A stretch of 64,000 nucleotides of DNA. Origin: Lumbricus rubellus. Lineage: Eukaryota > Annelida > Clitellata > Crassiclitellata > Lumbricidae. The position numbers and the translations under genes are program-made. The notes under the pieces are model-generated. The model was not told the origin of the DNA. It ran no database searches and worked only from the letters and a program-made list of their open reading frames with translations. The stretch covers positions 33,457,410 through 33,521,409 of the forward strand of contig OX243815.1 of NCBI GenBank assembly GCA_945859605.1. The letters are read 5' to 3'. Below are positions 1-12,600 of the stretch, one piece after another. Position 1 is the stretch's first letter. Each line of letters opens with the position of its first letter.

Positions 1-950
1 AGTATATTTACGTGAAACTTGTGGACTTTCATATCCTGTCAGCAACTATCTAGCAAGTTCAATAAAATATATGATGACGTATGTTATTTAAAACTGCATG
101 TTGTTCAGCTTGGTTTTTATACTAGGAAGCTGTTATTAGCAGTGCTGGATGTGACTTCTATTTTCAAACTGCAAGGTTTAAAACCACATGGCAATTTGAA
201 GTGTCAAAATTTTTGTGAAAATGTGGTCTATTTGCCCATGTTCATATTGAGTGGATTAACTGCCGATCAAACTCAGAGTAGATGGTCATCGATTACTTCT
301 TTATTGATTCAGTAATGCTGCCCTCAGACGCGAGTAATCTGGCTATCTAAATTTGTGAAAGTTAAGTTTTGCGCGCGGTGTCAACCCGAATCCCCGAAAG
401 CGTTGAAAATATCCGAAACCCGATTTCCCGAAACCAGTTTTATAGAACGCGGCCGAACTCCCAAACACTATTCAGAGTGAAAATAAATGGGTAGTTGTTA
501 CCGACGGCTCGGTAGCACGGAAACAGTATGGCCGTCACAGATAGAGGCAGAATAGAGCGATCTGACCTACGGCGATCGATAGCCCAATTACTCTACTTAA
601 TAGTCAATGGTCAAAAGACCATGAAAAGGTATATTTTCATAAATATTAATTAGCTTAACTTGGCTAAAGAATACAACAAAATCGATTGACCTTAAACACC
701 TACCCACCATTTATCAATTCAAACGCAAATTGGAAGCTTACCATGTGACTGCACTGATTCTTCCACCTATGGAGAGGCACTGGATTATATAATCTGCCTA
801 TGGACAGTGCCCCGGTGTCATGTGACAGGGTTGCCCCTAAAAGTCCCCAGACTTTATTTCGACACAGATTCCCGCACCCCCCCTCCCAACTGTTTCAGAA
901 TACATTCGATGTGGTAATAATACTGCAAAATAAAGACGCTCTTTCACTGT
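1..950. other. No recognisable gene (upstream of SMG9)
   Basis: AT-rich sequence with no ORF resembling a known protein. A short open stretch begins at an ATG at 528 and runs about 34 codons. It is rich in Arg and could be a 5' exon, but it ends in a codon phase that does not join the first recognised SMG9 exon, so I do not assign it. Confidence 0.4.
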
Positions 951-960
951 TATTTGTATA

Positions 961-1575
961 TTACGTGGGAGGAAGGGAGTGGTGAGGAGGTAAGGGGAGT
1001 GGAGTGGGGAAGGGGAGGGCCGGCGTTAATGATATTTCTGAAAATATACGTCGCACAGCAGCCCAGTGGACCCTCTCCAACCTCTCAATCTGAACCCGTG
1101 GGAGAGCAGCAAAGATTGAGGTGCAGTAGTCGAGGCGGCTCAGCACAAATGCATGGACAAGGGTGGCTGCAGCTTTAGAAGTAAGAGAGTGAGCATTGAG
1201 CAATGTCCATTAGCTGCCATAGTTGTTAGTAGCAGCTGCGGCACACCTGATCTATATTAGATGCAAGGGTGAGTTCAGAGTCCAGGAGCACCCTGAGGTT
1301 GCGCACCACCGAAGAAAAAGTCATAGATGGGAATTGAGAAGAGAGAACGCTCAGTTTGAGCTAAGCCATCTGTTGCCTATAGTGCCCGGCCAAATGAATT
1401 GAGTGTTTTGAGCATTGAGGCTGAGTCGGTTTGAGGACATCCAATCTGTGAGGGCCCCATTGGCTGTGAATGGAGAGTAGTGCAGATTTGTCTGTGTGTC
1501 ATCTGCATACGGCTGGTGTAGCATGCCGTAAGATGTTAAGAGCGTGCCAATGTCAGAAGTGTAGAGCTAGTAAAA
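961..1575 (-). repeat. CR1/L2-like LINE fragment (reverse transcriptase 3' part)
   Basis: On the minus strand the sequence reads as a decayed non-LTR reverse transcriptase. Around 1,500 there is a YADDTQ catalytic-loop motif, then text like the palm/thumb (DWMSSNRLSLN), and at 961-1203 the typical C-terminal piece with LVHAFVLSRLDYC. Frames are broken by stops and shifts, so this is a dead 5'-truncated copy. The same domain text recurs in the better-preserved LINE at 29.4-31.8 kb. Confidence 0.75.
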
Positions 1576-1904
1576 TAAGTACATCCTTTAACAAAGGAAC
1601 GCACATTTGAGCGACTCCCACCCTATATAGCCTTATAGATGGCCCTTGTGGTTTGCTTCATGACTGTTATGTAAACAAGAAAGGAATTATATGTTTGTTA
1701 CTAAACAGCTCTGCATGTGGTGCCATATTGTATGCAACTTAATTTTTAAATATGTGCTGCTACACTACCATGTAATGTATGTTAAATAATTAGAGTCATA
1801 ACGTTGCCATGGGTTACTAGCATTTGCACGTAAATGAGACATATTTATGATTAGATGTTGCTGCAATAAATGTGAATGAATTTTTTAATGAGCTTTGGGC
1901 AAGG

Positions 1905-2225
1905 GTTAAGTAGTGGGTGCTTCATAGTGAAGTGGTTAGCATGCTGCACTGCCAGTCAAGAGGTTCAGGGTTCAAATCCCATTAAGGCAGATGTTTGGTT
2001 TGAGACTTATGCTGTGCATGTGCCCCTTGCCAGCTCAGATACAATGACGACAGTCCACTCACTGGTGGTTCACTGTTAGTGGGAAGATGAGACAGCAAGT
2101 GATTGGACAGATTTGACATCCACCCTCAATCCCTCATATGCAGAGGCTAAGAAATTGAAGTCGCTAATTGCTTCATACCCATGGCTGCCTTATGGTTAGC
2201 CGAAGTGACTTCTCTGCTTCTTCTA
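1905..2225 (+). repeat. tRNA-derived SINE
   Basis: The start resembles a tRNA gene: an A-box-like AGTGGTTAGCATGCTGC, then about 30 bases later a B-box-like GGTTCAAATCCC. The following ~230 bp is not tRNA-like, as expected of a SINE body. No intact cloverleaf is visible, so it is a SINE and not a tRNA gene. Confidence 0.65.
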
Positions 2226-2500
2226 AGTAGGATTAGTTTTGTAAATGGAGTTGCAGATTTTAACGATTAAGGAATTGAGTAATCATTAAAAAATTTAATC
2301 GGTTGATTTTTGGCTTGTTCGATTAAGTTCACTTGTTTGTTTATTTTACTTACCGGTATTTCATGATGTGAAGTATGGCTGTGAAAAATTTTAAATTCGA
2401 GTAAAATGCAATTCGAGTGCCCAAGCTCAATCTGAACTGGTGCCCAAAAGCCCGTCAGTGACAGTTTCTCAATAAGACAACCTCCTAATGTGTTATTGGT

Positions 2501-2830
2501 CCATGTAGAGATTAGTTAAATTTGGTAACAGTGTGCTTACCTGATTGATGACTGTCGCCAGCCAATACTGAATACATGATAGCCTGCATTGGAAAGGACA
2601 TTTCCACTGTTGGTGGATTTAGCCGTAGACGTGGATGAGCGGCTCTCCCCTTCCCCCCATGCCCCTCTTGGTTTTATGCTGGCATTCCTCAGACCACATG
2701 ATGGACATTGACAGCACTGTGAAACTTTTGAGTGTCCTTTCCCATGCAGGCTATCGTGCATTTAGTACTGGCTGGCGACAGTCATCAATCAGGTAGGCAC
2801 ACTATTACGAAATTTAACCAGTCTCTATGG
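2501..2830. mobile_element. Inverted-repeat MITE / foldback element
   Basis: The left arm (2501 to about 2610) and right arm (about 2725 to 2830) are reverse complements with a few mismatches. The shared core includes CTGATTGATGACTGTCGCCA on the left and its complement on the right. The centre (about 2620-2720) is unrelated. Length and symmetry fit a non-autonomous DNA transposon. I could not fix the target-site duplication or superfamily. Confidence 0.65.
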
Positions 2831-3279
2831 AAAATTAAGCAATCATTTTTGCATTTGAGGTAAAGCCTGATGGAAATATCGCAGATGGCGATGAAATTGT
2901 TTTCATTGCAATAAACCTTTCGATTTACGTCTTTGTAGACTACATATTTTACAGTTTTTCATTTTACACTATTTTTGCAAAATTCAATACTGAGTTCAAT
3001 GTTGGTGGCCTCTCATGAATATTTATTGTAGCCCAGTGCATCCCAATCCAACTAAGGCTTGATAATTCCCAGGTATCGTTTGTGGATATTTAGTCAAACT
3101 CGTCTTTGGAACCATCTTTATGTAGGAATAAGTCTATTTCTTGACTTATAATGGCAGTTTGTTAAAACTGAAATTGTTCTTTGATCATTTTTTTGGATGA
3201 AATTTTTAGCACTGTTCATGAACTTTTTAAATTTGTTACACTCATAGCTGCTAAATCAGACAATAACTATAATGACGAC

Positions 3280-3475
3280 AATTTCTATGGCACCGTAACA
3301 CAGCACATGCCGTTACAAAGGCGCCGAGCTGCAAAACACAATCAGTCAAAGGTACGCCTTAGAAAATAGATATGTCTTCAGTCGAGATTTGAAAGCCTCA
3401 ACTGAGTTGGCCAAACGAACAGGGGTAGGCAGACTGTTCCAGCAGCGGGGGCCATCAATTGAAAAAGCACTGTGT
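3280..3475 (-). repeat. LINE 3'-end fragment
   Basis: The minus strand reads GPRCWNSLPTPVRLANSVEA followed by FKSRLKTYLF, the standard C-terminal end of CR1/L2-type LINE polyproteins. This explains the short plus-strand ORF starting MPLQRRRAAK at 3307, which might otherwise be mistaken for the first SMG9 exon. Confidence 0.7.
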
Positions 3476-3654
3476 CAAAAAGCCAACTGTGAACTGTAAT
3501 GTTGCTTACTAGTAATTGTAATCATGATTTATTATTTTGAGACTGCCCCCCACCCTTGGAACGGAGAGTTTTAAAAGGAAGTGATGATTTTTCTTGTCCT
3601 TGCTTGCTTTGCTGAGCTTTCTGATTGAATTTGCTTGCTTACATTATTCTTTAG

Positions 3655-6600
3655 GACCAAGATTTTGATCAAAATCATGTTGGAGAATCATCACCCAAGT
3701 ATTACAGCGTACTGAATAAGCCGAAGCGTTTCATGGTACTAAAGCATTAACTAAAGATTATTATCTGTTTTGTAGTAAGTGAGTTAAATCTTTCACTCTT
3801 TCATGATCTGCCCTTTTATGCAAGACTTGTTTGTATTGTATTGTGAGTGCTCGGATCTAATTTTGGATTCTCATTACTGTATACGATAGTTCCTTTCAAA
3901 CTGTTGCAATTAATTTTCTGTAACTATGGAACTCGATTTCACATGTTAATGACTGCACTATGTGACTGTATCTGCAGGGTCCACCTTTTGACAATTTTGT
4001 GTCAAGGCCACAGCCTGAGAGGGACGTACTCCCTGTCAAGACACCAGTTATCCTGACAAAACCACAAACAATAAATCAGGTAAAATTAATTCAGTTCTTT
4101 TTTTGCACCTCCACTGTTCCATGCCTACCCCTCCTCATGCAAGCAGATTTTGCACTCGATGAATGGATGCTGTGTCTGTGGATGTGCTTCACACAAGCAG
4201 TGCTGGGTTCTTGGCATTCTTGGTCGCTGGTCTGAAGCTTTTAGATTTGCTGCCAAATTCAGTTTGTTCTGCCAATCTATGCGCTATGATATAGATCTAA
4301 ATATAAGACTCATCTGTTGCAACTTGCATACTGACCATAGCCTGGCAGCTGGTTTGTTTTGGTCTATCTGACTTTCCAAAATTTTAGGTAATAACCGTAG
4401 TGTGCTTTTGTGATCTCACTCAAAGCAACCAACAGCTGATGTGTGTTGGGTGTGGTAATAACATCACCGTTAGAAATTCAGACATCGAGATTTGTTGAAG
4501 ACCATGCACTCTGATATTCTTGAAAAGTTATTTTTACTCCCGTAATGGACTTACTTGTATGCATAAAAGTTGTTCTGAATTAGACCAGATCTTGTTCAGT
4601 TTTTTCCTGGTTAATTAACCTTTTCAATGTCACTGGTGCATTCATACGAGATTGGCTGAATTTTATGAATCAGTCGCAGAAATGTCTCCTGCAGTTGTCA
4701 TTATATGTGTCCTGTTAACGTAAGCCATTGGAAGTAAGACTGGAAGTAAGTATACTTTTTATGTAAATTAACTTTCTTTTAATTTATTCTACATTTTTCC
4801 GTTGTCTGCTTTTTAGAACTGGGAAAGGTATATTTTACGCTAAAGTAAAAAAATTGATGGTCTTGTCATATTTTGAGAGTCAAAATGACTAAAAATTATT
4901 TTGTATTTATTTTTTGTTTTTCTGAAGTGGAAGAATAGTTTAAGGGATGTGCTGAGTGTAATGGTTGCACATTTGACATCCATACTAAAGATGTTTTGAC
5001 TTCCTTTTCCAATGGACATAAGCTGCAATTTATGATTTCTGATACATTGTATTGTTTGGTAATTGATGTGAATGTTTAAATTCTAAAATCACTGCAGTTG
5101 TGTATGTTGTTAACAGGTGTCTTCTGGTGTGATTGGTGATGAGACTTTGGCAAAAGCTGAGAATCATCTACTCAAGACTCAATCTGGAAAACTGACTTCA
5201 GTCTCTGATAACAACCATGTGAGGCCAAGTCGACCAGTGATTCAAACAAACGATGGATATAATTTTCACCAGCAAACTCAGTTACATGGCAGTGCTGACG
5301 ATAAGACAAGTGCGGTTCTGTTATCTTTTGCTTTTAGGTTCACATCATCCTGTATAGCACTATGTTCCACTAAAGCAAAATCATATTATTCGCATATTTA
5401 CATAGCGCCATTTCAAGCTCCTCAGAGGCACTCCCGACTTGACAGCACACCAAACCACGACCGAAAAGAATAGCTTCAGACACAGTCTATTGAGTTCACA
5501 GAAGAAACTATAGCCATGAGTAGACATTCTACAATGTTGCATTTTTTAGAGCTCTTATGTTAAATTGTGGGTTACATGGAATAAAATTCTTGTTGATTTA
5601 GAATGAAACTGCAAGTATGATCAATTTGCTTGTATCGCAGTTCTGTCTGCTTTTGTCTACATATAGATGGAGGACCACGACTTGTTCTGCCTCCAGATAT
5701 GACCCAGTCGGTGAAGGTTGTCGATGATCAAGTCTGGATGGATTCTGGAATAGATGTGAGCCTTTGTTTAGTGTTTCTTTTGTTATAATTTTTATTCTTC
5801 CAGCCATTTATATCACTGACGTGGTTGGCTGTTTCGATGTTCAGCAAACTTGTGGCAGTTATTGTTTAGCTGCCAGAGAATCAATGGTGCAACTTTGATA
5901 AACTGTTGTTGATGGTCATATAGCACAGTTGTACGATATCATATCACCTTGTTAGAGATTTTTTGCAACAACCTGTCGAGGTTCTTCTTTACATCTATTT
6001 AAAATTAGTTGTGCTACACGAATTTAACTGTACACTTCAAATAGTGTTCACATGCATTATTCTATATTATTAATAATAATATGATGGTATTGAAATTTAC
6101 TCGTATAAACATCTGTGTATGGTTTTACACTGTTTCACTCAAGTTCCACATAAATCGGCAGACAGTTGATTGTTGGCAGGGAGGGTTGGGGATAGGGATA
6201 GAGAGGACTCATGTCATTCATTCATTCATTTATTAGATGCTACTATATAGCGCCTCTTCAAGGGGGTTACTCAGAGTCGCTCCCAACCTCAGCGTGGCCA
6301 AATAGAACTGTCTTAAGATGAGAGAGGACAGCCTGAGAAGGATTTTTACAAAGTGAGCAGAGGTTCAGAGGAAGACCATTCCAGGTAGAGGGTCCTACCA
6401 CAGGGAAGGCAGTGTTCTGCATAGTGGAAGTACGAGCAAATGGGACTGAGAGCAGACTATGTTCAGTTGAACGAAGGGAGCAGAAATGGTGAGAACTAAG
6501 AGTAGGGCTACAGAGCTCACAAAGGTAGGCAGGAGCAAGGCCTAGCATGCAGCGCCAGACTAGAGTAGATATCCTATTCTCAATTCTCTGCTTGAGTGGG

Positions 6601-9600
6601 AGCCAGTGGAGAACGTCACACATATAATCACATACTGAAGTCAGTCACATATTAAAGGGAATCTGGGGCATTGACCGGATAATGGTCAGATTTTAGGGTA
6701 GGAAGAAAAAATGTGGAAAGAGGAGGACAGGTGGAGGTGTAGACAGACTGCGATCATCGGAATATTATATAACATATGACTGTTAATTGTTAAACTTTCT
6801 TTCCATCTCCTTCGTATGTTGTTGTTTCAGTGGTTGCTTGATCAACCAGATTTTCTTGTTATCGGCGTTATTGGAATGCAAGGTGTTGGAAAGTCTACGA
6901 TCTTATCCCACCTCGCTGGAACTGGCATCAGTCAGCCATACAGGTGGGTCTTGCAGAACTTAGCCATTGGATTCAATGCATGTAATTGCGCACTACTTTC
7001 TGTGAGATAAGAAGTGCACTACATAAATTTCAGCGTATAATCAGTTAATGCGCTACATAAAGTCAGAGCCTTAGACTCTCTTTTTGGCTTCCAGTTTATG
7101 CAACTGTAAAGTAAATGAATCTTAAACTTTTAGGATTTTCACACTTTTTTAAAATTTACTACAGTTTTTCTGCTGGAATTAAAAAACATGTATATCTTTA
7201 CTATTTTTTATTATTATTTTTATTATTATGGACTCAATCTACAAGCAGGAGCAAACTTACATAACTTTCAGTAAGAACTAATCTTGAACAACTGCTTTCT
7301 TATGTAATGCCATGTAATAAATAAGTTAAGATGAAGCTAACTAATCTTCTGTCGCATAAAAATTGAGTTATGTTACACATATATGTGATCTGTCTGCGCA
7401 AAGCCAGCCTTTTAAAAGTTAAATCCTTGAGTTGTTGAGTACAGTATACCATTTCAAATTTAAATACGTCCTCTAAAGTTACAATGACACCAAAATTATC
7501 ATTCTATTTCAATAACTGATTTATACATGAAAGAATCACTTGTCATTTAAAAAAAAAACATTGGACAAAGGCTGGTAAAACGGCCTGATTTCAATGCTTT
7601 TGCACAGAATTTGAAATTATAACTTGTATGAAATCATCCAAGTAATACCCTTGAATGTTACATTTTCTCAAACATTAATGTACAGGCCTGAAATATATCT
7701 TTTTTTGATTAATATCCATGAAACTCAAAATTTTAACTAGTTTCAACTGGGTATTGTGCATATGGGTCTCATAATTATTTTAGATATATGTACATCTTTT
7801 GGTTTTTACCTATGCTTTACATGTGTCATCATCTGGCATATTATTTGTATTCTTATTCGTCCGAATAATGTGACCACTGACCAATCATTTGTATATGGTC
7901 AAAAAGTAAAAAATACTACTTGATTAAGTTTTGCTTATTTAGAAACATCAGTGAGCGGTCATGAATATCAACTTCTCTTGATTTCAGAATGCATATTTCT
8001 TCAGCCTCATTCTCTTCCATGGCTCATGTTAAAATGTGTTTTTGAGTGTATGGTGAGGATAGAACGAAAGAAATTTTGTTTTACGAAAAGAAAGCCATAC
8101 GTGTATAGAAGCAATACAGTACAAGTTTTGGTTGTAGGTCATTTGTTTTTAAGCCACAGAACAAGGATGCCTTTCGAAATGGCAGCCACATGACTTATGG
8201 AATTGACATGTTTGTGACTGAGGAGAGAACTATACTTTTGGATTCACAGGTATAAATGGTGTTCTTCGCTTCGGCATGGTTTTATTGATTTATTTGTCTA
8301 ACTTTGTCTAAGTTTTATTTGGTCTTACTAAATAGTGATGTGCTTAAATTGTGTAGCATTTGAGTGTAATCGCCTAAGCATGCTGGTTTATTAAAGTAAT
8401 TCTGTGTGGAGAATGAAGAGAAGCCATATATGGAGATTCTCATTCGCCACTTTCCACTCATGAGACCATAGATGTAAGAGAGGTTCAGATTGTGTAGCAA
8501 GTGTTATAGAACACTGTGCAGTTGTCTGAAACAGAACAATGTCTGGATTTGATGTGCATGTAGTTTGAAAGCTGAAAGATGCAGAGTTGAATAAGAACAT
8601 GGGCAGAGCAGGATTTGTAAGCCAAGAAAATGTTCCTTCTATGCTCACTTATCGTAGGTACTTGCATATCAGTTGACACTGCATATAAGCCAACCTCTGA
8701 ATTTAAAATCTTAGGGAGGGAAACTGTGGTTTGAAGGCATGTACTGATGTACAACAATGCCACATGTAGGAAAGACTGCTGGAGGCTGATACTTGTAGCA
8801 GTTTCAAGTCTGACTCCAGTCCCAACTGCTTGAAGAGTAGCACAATAGTACAGTCAAATTAATTAGACTTTGTATTTGTTATAAATTCTGTTTAACAGAC
8901 AATAATTAGACTTTGTATTTGTTATTTCAGACAATGGTGAGTCCATCGATGCTGGACGCCCTCATTTACCAGGAGAAGAAGTGTCCGCTTGAGTATTCAC
9001 ATGTGGAAAATGCAGTCGAGATACAGGTCAGAGTGAATGCTGACTTCAATGCTTTTGCTTACTACTCTTCTTGGCTTTGATCTTCGTTATTCAACAGAAC
9101 TATTAGTGGATTGCTTTCTAAGTTGATCTTAAGGCCTAAAAAAAAGTTGTGTTTCCGGTAACAGAGCTAAAAAAAATTGGGTAGGTAGGTCGGAAAATAT
9201 TTTTATTTTGTAAAATATTTTTATGCAGTGACTATCCGAAAAAGTATACCCCACTAGTCTTTTTTGCACGCTGAAACAAAGTACATGTTCTAAGCAAGTA
9301 TAAACTGCGTATTTCCTGACTGTCTGCACCTAAAACTGCTCTAGAAACAGTCCTATTAATTTCATTTTGTTGACGTCTCTTATGTTATGTCAATACAAAT
9401 CTTAAAAAAATATTTTTTGAAAAAAAATTAAATTTTTTTTTGAATTTTTTTGAATTTTTTTTTTATATAAATTTTTTTTACAAAAATATTTGGGTCGCGG
9501 CCGTAAAAATGGGTCGGTCGGGTTACCGGAAACACAACAATTTTTTTTTACGCCTAACAGCTGCATTAGTTTTATTAATTAGTAATAAGCACTTCTATTG

Positions 9601-12600
9601 TTATTATCATTATTAAGCAGTTATAGTAATTTGTCTTCTCAGAACAGCTAATCAATGTTGCAAAAAAAAAATCTCATTCAATATATACAGGGTGGGCCAT
9701 AAAAAAGTAACCCCCTACGGTTTTTTGCCCATATCTTGGCCAGAAGTAAGAATTTCAAAATGAAATTTCACAGGCTTAAAGACAATTCATATTTACACAC
9801 GATGGCCAGATTTCATCAAACTATTTCAAACAGAACAAAGGTTATATCACTTTTAGTGAGGCCACCCACCGTTTTTTGACGATTCAAAAACGCGACGCAA
9901 CAAAAAGTTACAACAAACCAATTTAATTATTCTGGCCAATATCTTAGTCAAAAGTAAGAATATCAAAATGAAATTTTACAGGCTTAAAGATAATTCATAT
10001 CTACACATGACGGCCAAATATCATCAAAATATTTCAAACACAACAAAAGTTATACCACATTCAGTGAGGCCCCCCACTGTTTTTTGACGATTCAGAAGGG
10101 TAACGCAACAAAAGCAGCAAAAACACAATTTTATTAAGTCTCATCTCAAATATTTTGATGAAATCTGGCCATCAGGTGTAGCCTTGATATTGCAAGGTGA
10201 TCATTATCATTACTTAAAAAAAGAAACAGGGTACCAGCGTAGCTGCATGTCGCTGAGAAGTAACTTAGCAAGATGACAATCAAATTGGTAAATAAGGAAT
10301 CTGTCAGATTAATCAACAGGTCTATCAAGAACTTTGCAAAGAGACTCAAAAGAAGTTTTGGCACGGGTGGTGGGCACATTGAACACAAGTTGTGAAGCAC
10401 TACCAAGTTCATTTGAGAACAGTTTTTTATATGAGCTTAATAAACTCGTGTTTTTGTTACTTTTTGTTGCGTTTCGTTTTTGAATCGTCGGAAAACGGTG
10501 AGTGGCCTCACTAAAAGTAGTATAACTTTTGTTGTGTTTGAAATATTTTGATGAAATCTGGCCATCATGTGTAAATATGAATTGTTTTTAAGCCTGTAAA
10601 ATTTCATTTTGAAATTCTTACTTCTGGCCAATATATTAGCAAAAAACCTACTTTTTTTGCATTTCGTTTTTGAAAAGTCAAAAAACGGGGGTTGGCCTCA
10701 CCAAAAGTGGCATAACTTTTGCTGTGGCTGAAATATTTTGATGAAATCTGGCCATCATGTGTATATATGAATTGCCTGTAAGACTGTGAAATTTCATTTC
10801 GAAATTCTTACTTTTGGCCAAGATATGGGCAAAAAACAGTAGGGGGTTACTTTTTTATGGCCCACCCTGTATATGACTACCCTTGCAGCATTTTCTTTGT
10901 CATGTGAATGGAGTAAGCTATGCTCTCAGTTACAGCTGCACTTGTGTGTGGTTCTTGTAATTAATGTAGCAGATGATAATGTTGTCTTTAATCAATAGAC
11001 AAGTAATTATTTTGTTTTGTCGTAATCAAATATTTGGCCACCGTGCAAGAATTAATAAAAAAAATTCTTTGAAAAATTAGCAGAGAAGTTCAAGAGTCCA
11101 ATTGATCACTTTTAGTTGGAATTCAACATTTATGGCTATTGAAATTTAAAATTTATCAGTAGATAAAAATTCAATTGTAACTGTACTATCAATAATTAAT
11201 TGCCTGAGAGTTTAGTTGCAGATGTTTTTCATGATTATGATGTTCACATTAATTTTTTTATTTCAAATGTTTTGTGTTAAAGTGTTAATTTTCTTAATGA
11301 TTATTTTGTTGTCAACAAAATAAGAAATAAAAGGAGCCCATCATAACCCTAAAAAGACTGATTCTCTGTCTTTCTGTCAGAAGTTTCCGGACATTCATTT
11401 TCGTTTCACAGTCTATGACGATGGAGTTGTCCTAGACTGTGAGCTGTCCTTGACTGATCCTGTCAACTGAATTTGCCGCTTAAAGTTTTATCGCTCCAGT
11501 CAGCTTTGTACTGCCCGCTGCTGCCTTTCTTTTCAGGCTTTCACTACTTTAATTCACACCCTGCACCAGAATTGACTTTGGCAACACTATCTATGCTCAA
11601 CTTTTATTGCTAATTATCTCTTTATGGTGATGTGCGTCTTATTGGAGTCTTCCTTTGTGTATGATACTTCACACTGGTTTCCTATTTGTTCAGTTTCATA
11701 TCCTGACCCTTATGCATGCAATAGTTTTGTAACTCTGCTCCATTATTCCTTAAGGTGTTCTATATTTCGGTCTCCTTTTTGTGATTTTGATGGGTTGTGA
11801 AATGCTTCTTCGTGATGTATTACAGAGTGTTTTTTTGGTTTTTTAGTCTTTGAAGATTGCATCATTCATGTTCACTGTTTGCCATGTCGTCATAGTTGCT
11901 GTCGATTGGTTCATGGACCCTAATCTCTTCAGGTCAGTAATAACTGCCCAAGTAATAATTTCGTCATATTTTTTCTTTTACTTGTTAGCTCTATATTTAT
12001 TTGAGTATTTTATGGCTTTTGATTCAAGTCTGGACACCTGTCTGAATTCCAGAAAGACAGACCGACCATAGCAAAGCTTCTATGCAGCACCATGGAAGAT
12101 CGAGCCATAGGGACAACCATTTATCTTGTGCGCTTTTGTCGCATCACCTTGCTCCACATAACGAACAATACATGCTGTAATTGGACAGATGGCTGTTTTA
12201 GTTTCCTTCGCATGGCTGAAATGCTGAAGCCTCTGATTAACAATTCTACTGGGAATGATGGATCTGCCAATCAGGACAGCAAGGAGTATTTTCCACATGT
12301 CGGTAAGTGGTGTACCTTAAATTTCATAATTCTAATTCATTCAGTGCTATGGTGGCTGTTGAACGTTTTAAGTAATAGACTGCCATGAAACATTCGATCT
12401 TCACGTATGATGTGGGTCGTTTGGTCAGATCACAATGCAGAACTGTCATTGGTTCTCGTACACACATGTCACACATGCTAAGTTGCTGCTTCATGGATTG
12501 CAACCAACTACCAATGTCACTTCGTTGCACAGATCATTTTCTTTCTTCAGAAAGCATTTCATATTTCTCCATTTCCCACTCGATATGTAGCTGTTCTTCA

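Noticed and set aside
1905..2000. Functional tRNA gene
   Set aside because: A- and B-box-like words are present, but arms do not pair into a cloverleaf and a SINE body follows. The same applies at 36.8 kb and 55.9 kb.
3181..3369. Short plus-strand ORF with a GTACGC donor as the SMG9 first exon
   Set aside because: The opposite strand there reads as a LINE C-terminal tail, so the ORF is a shadow of a repeat.
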